This document shows positions 22,923 to 33,420 of a DNA stretch of 64,000 nucleotides, in pieces. Each line of letters opens with the position of its first letter. Positions within the stretch are counted from its first letter, which is position 1. This DNA is from Anaeramoeba flamelloides (Eukaryota; Metamonada; Anaeramoebidae). Where the stretch lies: the NCBI GenBank assembly GCA_027625915.1, contig JANTQA010000010.1, positions 806,001 through 870,000 of the forward strand, written 5' to 3'. The notes beneath the pieces are model-generated. The model was not told the DNA's origin and ran no database searches. It saw nothing but the letters and a program-made list of their open reading frames with translations. The position numbers and the translations under genes are program-made.

Positions 22923-25900
22923 TTATTTAAATATTTCTTGTTCATCTGAATTATCATTTTTTTCTAACAAAATTCTTGTCAATTCACGAAACAAATCGAC
23001 ATTGTTTGATTCATTGAAATATTGTTCATTTATTATATGCCTGCCATTTTGAATAATAAATTGTATGGTTGTTTGCTTTAAAACTTCCAAATCCAGCAAT
23101 AAGGCCTTTTCAAAAATTATTAAAGCATTTGATTTATTGATATTATTTCTTACGATTTGTGTGCATTTATCTTCCAATTGGCATTCCAAATTCAAACCAT
23201 AATAATCACTAGCATTTATCAATTCTAAGGCGATAGAAGGAGTTATCCCATCTGTCTGCTCAGTATAAAAAAAATTAATTAAGGCCTTAATTGATTTATA
23301 ACTTCTTCCGGTCCTTTCTGTAATTTTATTTATGGGCTCTTTCAAAGATGTTAGCATGCCTCTAAAAAGTTCGGATCTCGCTATTAATATTGCCTTGTGG
23401 CAATGTATTTTTCTTTCTTTTACAATTAGTGTAAAATCTTTTGTTTTGTTATCCTTATATAATTTTGCAAAAGACTTATATAGAGTCGATCGTGGAATTA
23501 AATCCTCGGAATAATTTTCAATTGGCTGGATATCTTCCTCATTGATTCTGGAAATAGAGTTTGAACTTGAGCCAGAGCCAGAGCCCGAGCCCGACCCCGA
23601 TGACATATTTGGATTGAAATAATGGTTTTGCATCCCCGTCGAAAGAATTTGGATATATTCTAACATTAAATTTGTATGTGATTTTAATTTTTGCAAATCA
23701 ATACGTTGCGCAACAATTTCTTTATGACTCAATATATATTTAAAACAGAATTTTTTTAGATCATCTAAAAATAATTTATCAGAGGATATTAAAATTTCAA
23801 TGATATTTTCTGGATTAATAATTTGTTTTAATTTATTTTTCCCTTCAAATTCTAATTTTGGAAGGTTAAAAATTTTTGATAAATAAGTTATTGAAATAAA
23901 ATCGCTTTGGTTAAATCCATAACATTCTACTAAATCGGTATATAAAAATAAAATTATTGATTTAATTACATTCATTTTTTCATTATTTAATAAATCAATG
24001 TTTTTAATTAAAATTGGGCATCTATTTTGAACAATAGTAATATGCGCTCCTATTTTTTCCCCTTCCTTGGAAGTTATAAATAGATCACATAGTTTTTGAC
24101 TTAAAAATAGTTTTTTCATATCCTGAATCAGCACAGATACAAATCTAAATGAATACAAATGATTAAAAAATTGCCGATCTTCATTTTTATTTGAGTACCC
24201 GCCAAAAAAATATATACAGCCTTCGAAGCATACAGCTGAATGCCCATAGCACCCTGGCGGTTTCCTCCCACTTGCATTGATCTTTTCCCATCTCGAAATA
24301 TCCGATTCAAATTTATAAAGATCATTCAACCATTTATGGTTATACCTTTTCAAATACAATAAGTGTTTTTTTTTTTTTTATTTTTTTTTTTTAATTTATT
24401 GGTGTTGCATTTTTGAATCAAGAATAATTGATAATTTTTAAAAAAAGAACAATTTATAATTGATAAAAAAAAAAATATAAATGAATTATTTATATATCGA
24501 ATTTTAGATACTGATTTCGATTGAAATTATGGGTATAAAGAAATAATAATAATAAATATAAAGGAAGAAAAATAATAACAATAAAAAAAATAAAATAAAA
24601 ATAATTCTTACCCTCCAAAAATATATAAATCATTTTGATATACCACACAAGTATGAAGAGATCTTACTTTTGGCTTTTTACCAACAACTTTAGGCTTTGT
24701 CCAGAGATTCTTTTTAAAATCATATTCAAATATATCATTCATATAACTCAATGTACGGTTATAACTATAAAGAAATAATAATAAATAATTTGTGGTTAAT
24801 AATAAAAAAAAATTTTAATTCAATCAATCAAAAAAATATAAATTATTAAGAATCTTGTTGTTTTTTGAGAATTTTAAAAAAAATAACTCAAAAATCTAAA
24901 TTTCTGTCAAATTAAACGGGATTTCAGAAATAACCACCCACATATCTTTGCCTTTCATTTATTTTCTGTAAAGACAAGCTCATATCAAAAAACAAATGTT
25001 GATAATTATATCCAAAAAGAAAAAAAACAAAAAATGAATAAAATAATGTTATATTTATATACCTTGGCATCGGAAAAAACCCAAAATAATAAATATTATA
25101 TATTATTGCACTATTAGTAATAATAACATTCTAATATGAAAGCAATTTTACAAGTTTAATTTTCTGAATAAAGCATAAATTTAAAAAAATTCTTTTAATT
25201 TTATAAATTGAAATAATCATAAATTTAAATGAGTCGGAAGTTTTTTTGTATTTATATTTTAAAAAGTGGTATTTATGAAATAATAATTAATTATAAAAAT
25301 TCAAAAGTTTGGATAATTCAGCTTTGGTTGCTGTAAAGGTTTTTTTTTTTTTTTTTTTAATTTAACAGAAAAGAAGAATATATCATTATATTTTATACCC
25401 CTTTTCCATTTTTATTTTATTTTTTTTATTTTTTTTTTTGAGGATAATATCAAAATAAATATCTAAAAGCAACACTACATTACATAAAAATAATTTTTAT
25501 ATTTTTTCAAAATCTAATTGCTAATTTTTATCTTTTTATAATAAACATTTATAATGATCGTTATTGAATTAAAAAAAAATAGATTTTTAATAAGTTGTAT
25601 TTTTTTTTACGAGAGTATTTAATGAAAGCTCAAGAAATGAAAATTACAGCTTCACTCAAATCTCTATGTTTCTCTTAAGATATATATTTTTTAATTTTTT
25701 TTATTTTTCTTTGTTAAGATATGAACTTTTATTTATAACAAAGTATATTTGAAAATCTTATTATTTGCCACATTAAAAACAAAAATTAACAAGTATGTTA
25801 AAATTTATTTTTGTGTTTTTGAAAAAAATAATTGATTTTTACGTTAGGCTTGTTGTTGATTTATGAAATTAGAAGAAAATTTATAAAATTTATGTTTGTT

Positions 25901-28900
25901 TTTTAAAGAGAACTGTAAGCAATAATAAAAAAATCTTCTAGCAAATTTAATAGCAAATTCAAAAAAAAAAACCACATCTTGAAATTGAAAAGTGACGTGA
26001 AAATTGATTACTCTAGTGTAAACTTACTTTTACTGCTATTTTCCGAGATGGATTATTGTTTTTAAAAGTTTGATCCATTTTTTTCATTTTTTGTAAAGTT
26101 TGAAATTCAAACATATTATCAAATTATTTCAAAAAAAAAGATTTTTTTCAATGAAGAAGAAAAAAATCTTATTGTTTGTGTAAATAGTGTACAAAAATTT
26201 TCTTTAAAAATAAAACTATGAAGCTTTAAAAAACTCATTATACAAAATTTACTTTATTTAAAAAAATAATTACAATTATTATTTTCAACTTGGAAAAATA
26301 TAATTTCTTTTTCAAAACCCAGATTTCAAATAAATATTTTCTTTTTGTTTAATAAAAAAATATGTGAAAAATCACTAAAATTAAAAATTTTGCCAAAAAC
26401 ACTTTTTTAAGGGATTAGCTTCACTACAGATTCGTCTATAATTAAAGTTTATTTTGTAATTGAGTGTAAAATTTTTCAATACTTCATGGATCAAATGACC
26501 TTAAAAATTCTAATTTCAATCTAATCTATCAAATATTCCTGAAAATAGCCGAAAATCGAAAATGCTCGAAAATTTTTTTCACAACTAAAAAACACTTTTT
26601 GAACAACCTCTAAGAAACTCTAGTACTAATAAACTCTGTATTAATGTTAAAATTGGAATTTTATTGATGAATATTTTTTTTTTAAGGATGAAAAATATAA
26701 AATGTGAAAAAATGCAAATTATGAGGAATAGTATTCAACCCATTTTATGAAATGAATTGGCATCTTAGATAATTGTAATATTTCTGATCATTGCTAAATG
26801 TTATGAACACAGGAGAGAAAATGTCTTTATAAAGACAATTTCTAATTGTGTATCATTGTTCATAATATTGTGATCTTAAATATAATCCAAAAATAACCGA
26901 GTAATATGTAATGGTACATACACATACAGAAGCTACCATTCGATTCCCAAAGTTACCCAAACCAAACTTGATTTAATTTTCCATTCCATAAAAGAAACTC
27001 GTTTAACCAAAACATACAAACATAAAACATACCTACCCTGAACCTAACACAACCGAACAAAGCCCATACCAATACCCCGGTATACATACACACCCTAATA
27101 AATGACCAACATACTCAAATATACTCAAAAGGTAACAAAAACTCTTAAGAGGAGCTTACAGTAGAAAATCCAAAAAAAAATATTTTGTCTGAAAGTAAAA
27201 TTATTATTTTACCCTAAATATTTATCTCTTAACACTAAGCTTTCTAAAAAGTTCTTCAAAAGCTGTTTTTAAGCTGTGAAAAAAATTTTCGAGTATTTTC
27301 CATTTTCGGTTATTTTCGGGAATATTTCAAACACCCTTTCATTATTATCGAACAATAATTTATATTAGATTTTTTACCAATGATCACAAATAAAAATTAT
27401 CATTTTGGAAATTATTTTTGAATTGCTTTTCCTAAATCTAAAAATAGAAATCAAAATAATACTATTCAAGTTTTAAAAATTAATATTTAGAGCTTCCAAA
27501 TTTGATGGTTTATTTAGATTTTTTAATTTCAAAGATTAACTCAATAATCGTCAACATAAAAAACCTTAAGATACATTAGTTTTACTTACTTTTTATGAAA
27601 CCAGTTGTTTAATCAATATATAACCAATATGTAAAAATAATTTGTCAAAATAATTTAAATGAGTTGATTATTTAATTTTTTTTGCTACTAATCTACATTT
27701 TGCGACAAATTTAAGAAAGATATTTTGCAACTTTAAAACCTGAATATTAATAATTCAACCTTCAAATTTTCAGCGAAGTGAAGATTTTTTTCAAAAATTA
27801 CTTGGGTTTTTTACTAATACAAGGATCTTTTTTAATTGCTAGGATCAACTTTTTTTGCCAGTGCCGTAGAATTCTGGCGAGTGCCTAGCTTTTTCCAGAA
27901 TTTAAAAGAATTTGAGTACAATTAAAGATTTTACTCCATTTTTTTTAAATCATTAAAATCCGAAGGGTGTTTTTTTTTAATTTAAGAAACAAAAAGAAAA
28001 TTTCAAAAATTGAAAAAAAGCGAATGAAAATTTTTCAGAATTCGAATTTATTTTATAAAATAAATTTAAATTCTGAAAAGCTAACTAAGATTTTTTTTAA
28101 TTATTGTTATTGTCTTGAAAATCAATATATTTTCCGAACAAAACAGAAAACCACGAGAAAAACACCCTTCTCTTTTTAATGATTTAAAAAATGGAGTAAA
28201 ATCTTTGATTGTACTCAAATTCTTTTAAATTCTGGAAAAACCTAGGAACTCAAAGTCACTATACTGACACTACAATATTTATCATGTTGTAATTTTTTTC
28301 TTTGTTACTGTTTTAATAGAAATAAGTACTTTTAAAGATTTTATTTATTAAAGTTTACATTTAAAAGTTTAATTTTCAGAAAATTCATTGATAAAAAATG
28401 ATTTATTTTGTACCAAAAAATCATCCTTTTTCTAAAGACACCCTTTATGCAATAGGGGTTCTTTGTATCAAATTGAATACAACAAATACAAGATTTTTTT
28501 GCTATTATTTTGTAAATAATCATTATGCAATTTGACCAAAACATAACTTGAAGATTTTTCTAACAAATTTTCATTTGGTATTTTCCATGCATTTAATCAA
28601 ACTGTTCATAAAAAAAAAAGAAAGAAAAGAAAAAGATGTTTTTTTACCCTCCGAATACGATCATTTTATCTCCCACGACGACTGCTGTATGTCCTGCGCG
28701 TTCTTCGGGTTTTTGTCCATATGTTTTTAATGGATTACACCATTCGTTTGTTTCTAAAATTGGAATAAATTGATTACAAAGAATAAAAGTGATCATTAAA
28801 TCGAGAAAGGTGGTTTTTAGCTGTTTCGTTAAATATGAGATTCACAAAACAAAAAAACTAAAAAACAAAAAAAGCTTTGTTCTCTTACCAAAATTAAAAT

Positions 28901-29868
28901 AAAAAATTTCGTTTGATTGGATTTGTCCATTGTAACCACCAAAGATCCACATTTTATTATCGTACTATATTAAATAACAAATTTAGGCGATTTAAATTGA
29001 AGAAAATGGAAATTCATTATGAAATAAAGAAAACCAAAAAAAAAAGGGAAAGGAATTATTTACAATAACAGAAGTGTGTGAATAACGAGGGGTAGGTGGG
29101 TTTTCAGTAGTAACTGGTCCAGTCCATTCATGAGTTTTGGTGTTAAAACAAAAAAGATCATTAAATCGATCAACGCTTTGATAACCTTTTTCAAATGTGA
29201 AATTCAAGAAGAAAGAAAAATTGAAAAAACAAAAAAAAAAAACACAGAAAGAAGATTCAACCACAAAAGAGATTTACAAAAAAAAAAAAAAAAGAAAGAG
29301 AATCTTGTTTTAATACCTCCAAATATCCAAATATTTCCAGAAGAATCAACAACACTTGAGTTCCATCTTCTTCCAGTTGGTATATCCCCCTTTGCATTTA
29401 TTTTTGACCAGTTTTTGGTTTCTTTGGATCGTAAGGATTATTTGCAGAAATGTTTTTAATTTTGTTTGAAAAAGTATTTTTTAATTTTTATTTTTGTCAA
29501 GGTTAGCAGTTGAAGCAATTACAAAAAAAAAAAGACAAGAATAGAAAGCTAAAAATTTTCAAGAATGATCGAAATTAATTACGAAAGTTAAACGAATAAA
29601 TATCATTAAAATAGTTGTTATACAAATAACCCCCAAAAATATACATTTTGTTTCCAGAGATACACGCTGAATGAGCGGCTCTTTTCGGTGGGATTTGGGA
29701 AGAGAAATTTGTAATTTTTTCCCACGTTTGATCGCCATATGTATTAGCTTTTTTCAATCAAAATCACATTAAATTTTTGTTTGTTATTTCATTTAAAAAC
29801 CAAAAAGATTATTTTTGTTAAAAAAAGTTTTTTGAACAGAAAGGGCGGGTTGAAATCTTACAATTCAT
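22923..29868 (-). CDS. Six-kelch, double-BTB protein (LZTR1-like), 8 exons, 718 aa
   Basis: Minus-strand exons: 29868-29862 (ATG AAT T), 29747-29583, 29421-29317, 29185-29064, 28964-28889, 28753-28648, 24764-24612 and 24345-22923. Every intron is GT-AG and all phases agree, giving 2157 bases or 719 codons with the TAA. Residues 3-313 are six kelch repeats, each with a glycine pair (YIFGG, WIFGG, WIFGG, IVFGG, YIFGG, YFFGG) and a following Trp. Residues about 325-430 (KLCDLFITSKEGEKIGAHI) and about 525-640 (DFTLIVKERKIHCHKAIL) are two BTB domains with BACK-like helices. An SG repeat lies between them at about 495-512. Kelch6-BTB-BTB is the layout of LZTR1, a CUL3 adaptor for RAS-family GTPases. 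Orthology is inference; architecture is seen. Intron 6 is 3883 bases and the others 99-266. Confidence 0.88.
26060..26470 (+). repeat. Dispersed repeat family C, copy 2
   Basis: Same orientation as 10030-10520 and 53275-53760: GTTTGATCCATTTTTTTCATT, AAATTCAAACATA, TTCAATGAAGAAGAAAAAAA, TTTAAAAATAAAACTA, CAATTATTATTTTCAACTTGG and CAAAAACACTTTTTTAA. Confidence 0.65.
26530..27330. mobile_element. Inverted-repeat DNA element inside the giant kelch-BTB intron
   Basis: The left end AAATATTCCTGAAAATAGCC reads, reverse complemented at the right end, AAATATTCCCGAAAATAACC. The arms continue for about 100 bases at roughly 80 percent identity (GCTCGAAAATTTTTTTCACA against ACTCGAAAATTTTTTTCACA). Total about 800 bases, no transposase. 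A convincing target duplication is not visible. The interior from 26930 to 27115 is unusually C-rich and G-poor on the plus strand. Confidence 0.8.
27340..27770 (+). repeat. Dispersed repeat family F, copy 1
   Basis: Its first 260 bases follow 57690-57950 (GATCACAA(A/T)TAAAAATT, TTTCAAAGATT, AAAAACCTAAGA-like) and its last 150 follow 59445-59580 (GTAAAAATAATTTGT, CAACTTTAAAACC, ATTCAACCTT-like). It begins right beside the inverted-repeat element. Confidence 0.6.
27859..28266. mobile_element. Foldback (near-palindromic) MITE-like element
   Basis: 408 bases beginning CAGT and ending ACTG. The block TTTTTCCAGAATTTAAAAGA at about 27892 recurs inverted at about 28235. The arms stay about 95 percent identical for roughly 80 bases, through TTTGAGTACAA, ATTTTACTCCATTTTTT and GAAGGGTGT. 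The symmetry reappears at the centre, TTATTTTATAAAATAA near 28055, flanked by TTTCAGAATT and its complement. The 70-codon frame at 27967 is only the palindrome interior. No target duplication seen. Confidence 0.85.
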
Positions 29869-30181
29869 ATTTACTAGATACAATTTTTAAGCTTTGTTAT
29901 TTTATTACAACGAAAAAAAAAAAAAAAATCAATGCTTAACAATTAAAAAACGACTTTACTTGGAACAAAGCCGAAGAAAAATGAAATTTACAAAAATTTA
30001 TAAATAAATGGTTAGTTTATGTTTTTAAAACTAATAGAGTAGTTTGTTCTAAAATGAAAAGTATGTTTATTAACTGTAAAAGTGATAATTGATGTTACTT
30101 AATTTTCTTTGATTTTATTAGTTAAGGTTTGCAATCTAATAAGAATGAAAAAAGTTTGTCTTGTGTTTGGTACAAATATTA

Positions 30182-30615
30182 GTGTTCTGGCTCCTTACTG
30201 AAGGATCTTCAACTTGGCTAGGGTTTTTGTGTTTGAAAATGGCAATTTTTGACAATTTATTTCACTTTTTCCAAAATCCGAATTGAAGAGTATATGATGA
30301 AGGCAGGAACTTAAGTTATAAAAAAACCATGAATTGGGTGTTATTTAATTATGAAAAAAACATGATTTTTGGGTTTGGTTTTATTTGGAGCTTTTATACA
30401 CAATTATTTATTTTTATGAAAAGTGAGGACAAGTAAATTAAAATTTTCTTCGACAACCCAAAAATCAAAATTTATTCTTAAATAGCTATCAAGTTATTAG
30501 TCTTAGACTCTTCACTTTGGATTTGTAAAAAAAATAAATTGTCAAAAATTGCCTTGTTAAGCAACTATTAACACCCTAACCAAGTTGAAGATCATTCAGT
30601 AAGGAACCAAAACAC
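30182..30615. mobile_element. hAT-like MITE with approximately 8-base target duplication
   Basis: 434 bases. The left end reads GTGTTCTGGCTCCTTACTGA and the right end, reverse complemented, GTGTTTTGGTTCCTTACTGA. Inverted arms extend about 110 bases through GATCTTCAACTTGG(C/T)TAGGG and GGCAATTTTTGACAATTTAT. Flanks are AAATATTA (30174-30181) and AAATATTT (30616-30623), an 8-base duplication with one mismatch, the length typical of hAT transposons. No coding capacity, so non-autonomous. Confidence 0.85.
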
Positions 30616-31097
30616 AAATATTTGAACCAAAAATTAGACGATATTTTTTTGTTCTTGTGTGTTGAATAATAATAAGGTTTCAGAAACTAGGATTAATATA
30701 AAATAATTCTAATCTGTAATTATACTAATCAAGATACTTTTACCATTGTGGAGTTTGTTACAATCAGTGAAAATAGCTAGAAAAAAAATCAAGGTATATT
30801 AGACAAGATATCCTTCTTAAAACATTAAATTGGTGTTTCAAATCAAATATATTCTTGTTCTTCTTCTAAAAACACATCTAATTTCTCACACCAGAGTTTT
30901 AATAATAATAAATCATTTTTAAAGGTAAATTGCCAGATTTATTATAAAAATTTAAAATTATTCTATTGAAATAATTTATTTTTTTTCAGTAATTTTACCC
31001 GATTCGAGAAAATATATTGGAATCTTTCAAAAATTTTAAGTAAAATTTTAATATTTTTATCTTTCCTCTTAAGTCTTTTTTTTATTCATAGGTCTTC

Positions 31098-31222
31098 AAG
31101 AAGACAATATCAGTTTTTATTGTTTTGGTTTGGAAACAATCACATTGTAATATTTCAAGTTTTGTCTCCAAGGATAAGAAATATAATATTGTTCAAAGTG
31201 ATAAAAACTGATATTATGAAGT
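31098..31222. repeat. Short inverted repeat / hairpin
   Basis: AATATCAGTTTTTAT on the left recurs as ATAAAAACTGATATT on the right, with weaker pairing on both sides and a loop of about 65 bases. It could be a hairpin RNA or a tiny MITE. Confidence 0.6.
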
Positions 31223-31877
31223 TCAAAGAATGACGATTAATCCCATGGTATAACTCTAAAATATATATTTATTATGGGTCTTGAAGCGGATCTACAACAA
31301 AGAATTTTAAAAGGGGATTTTTGAATAAATGAAATAATCGAATCACTATTTATTTTTAGAACCCAATATCAAACTAGATACAATAAAAGATTAGCTGGTT
31401 AACAAAAAAATAAAAAAATCATATTTTTTATTTCTTAAAGATAAAAAGAAATAATCCTTTAAAAAATGATATTTATTTTCTTACAATTGAATTATATAAA
31501 GTATTAAGGTGAAAGTTAAATTGGCTTCATTTAAAGACAAAATTTGTTGAAGTATTATAGATAATACATATACAAACAAGAATTTAAAGAAGATACATCC
31601 GCATTTTATTTCAAACTTGTTGCGAAATAAAATAAATATTTAAATATAAAATTTCACCAGATTGATTATTTTTGAAGTAACCAAAAATTAATATATGAGG
31701 ATAATTTCTTGACTTATAATAAAGAAAAATAATGTTTTTATTTTGGTTTTTTCTTTTAAATTTAATATATGTCCCACCCCCTTTTGTAATTTTCTATCTA
31801 TGCCTTTTTTATTTTTAAAAAAAGAGAACAAATAATTTTTTATTTTTTAATACTGAGATTTATTTTTTTTATTTTGT

Positions 31878-31899
31878 TATATATATATATATATATAGA
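31878..31899. repeat. (TA)n microsatellite
   Basis: About ten TA units. Confidence 0.9.
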
Positions 31900-32757
31900 T
31901 TTTGACATATTTTGATACAAAATATGGTATTAACTCAACTAAAAAAAGTTTCCAAAATATGAATCTCTGTTTACTTTGAACTCTATTTGACCTAATAATT
32001 TGCCCCCTTGAATGATATTTGTTATAAATAATTGATAAATAGAAAGAGGGTAAATATGGAAATATTTAAGAAAACTGTGACCTAAAAAAAATGTGTAAAG
32101 TATTCTAAAATATTTTTATAATACCATTATTCGAGTTAATTTTATTAAATAAATCCCACTTATTTTGCTTAATTAGAATTAAAAAAAAAATATCAGAAAT
32201 AATAAAAAATTTACCATCTAATCCCACAAAGATTCAAAATATTTATACACATATTCCAGTATTTTCTTAAACCTTACAAGACCGAATATCTACCTTATTG
32301 ATATTTATAGAGAATTAGAAAACTTTAAATTTTATAAACAAACTGTATATATTAAAAAAAATATATAGATATTAGATTTATTTATTCTTTATTTATAATT
32401 TATATGATTACAAGATATTTAAACCATTTTATTATAAGAAATATTACTTGATAATTCTAATCATGTTTTTTTCAAGTCAAAATGATTAAATATAACTATA
32501 ATAGAATATGTTTTGATAATTTTTTATAAGGGGGAAAAAATACAATTTATAAATCATTTCAAATAAAATTGATTTATTGCTTTTTTTTCATTCATTTATA
32601 AACACCTTTTCAATAATTCTGACTATTCTGAAATAATAAATTGAAAAAAAATATATACTCTTTAGTACTAAAGAACAACAAATATTTTATCTGATTCTAA
32701 TTCATTTTTAAATCATTATAAATATATAAAAATTGATATTTTAAAAAGGAAAGAAAA

Positions 32758-32985
32758 ATAAAACCAAAAACTAAAAAACAGCGAGTTACAATTTTTGAAA
32801 TATGCTTTATAGATTTTTTATTACTGAAATTCCAATGTATAAAATATAACAACAAGATTTTTTACGAATCATTAAATTCATTTTAAAATACATTACATTA
32901 TCTAAATTATATTAGTGTTTATTTGTTTTTTCAAGAACTCTTTTATTTTTCCACATGATCTTTTTTTTTTAAAAAAAAAAGAAAT
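32758..32985 (+). repeat. Dispersed repeat family D, copy 2
   Basis: Aligned with 14385-14600: CCAAAAACTAAAAAACAG, GAGTTACAATTTTTGAAAT, AACAAGATTTTTTACGA, TTAAATTCATTTTAAAATAC and CCACATGATCTTTTTTTTTT. A weak echo of the start (GTGAGTCAAAATTTTTGAAA) recurs at about 33186. Confidence 0.8.
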
Positions 32986-33420
32986 CACAAAAAATCGGAA
33001 AATTAACCCTTTTTTTAACAAAAAGAAAAAGAACAAGAAAAACACAAGAAAAACAAAAATTCAAACAATAAAATTAAAATTTGTAAAATTAGAAAAAATC
33101 ATAAAATTCCAAAAAAGTAAAAATATTTTTTTTTGATAAGAATACTGTATTAAACCCTCAAAACAACTTCCATTAACATAATAAAGTGAGTCAAAATTTT
33201 TGAAATCTAGTTTAGTAAATCAAGAGCAAGTTTGAACAATATTCTAATGGAATTTAGATGTTTATATGTAACTAAACAAAAATTCTTTTGAAAAAAATTA
33301 TCCACGTATATTAAGACTTATAATTTTTGTTATTTATTTATTTTTTTATTATCAGAGTTGTTGAAGAAATAAAAAAAAATAAAAATAAGAAAAAAAAAAA
33401 AAAAAAAAAGATTAAAGAAT

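Larger units (their letters stand above)
24765..28647 (-). other. Giant intron 6 of the kelch-BTB gene
   Basis: 3883 bases between exon 6 (ends GGA GG, donor GTAAAA) and exon 7 (acceptor TTATAG). It contains a family C copy, an approximately 800-base inverted-repeat element, a family F copy and a foldback element, which together make up roughly half of it. No coding exon was found inside, and the flanking exons join in phase within a kelch glycine pair. Confidence 0.82.
29869..33420. other. Intergenic region upstream of kelch-BTB and downstream of VPS13
   Basis: 3.55 kb holding the kelch-BTB 5' flank, a hAT-like MITE (30182-30615), a short hairpin repeat (31098-31222), a TA microsatellite at 31878-31899 and family D copy 2. 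No gene supported. Confidence 0.75.

Noticed and set aside
27967-28179. 70-codon plus-strand frame
   Set aside because: It is the interior of the foldback element and reads through its palindrome centre.
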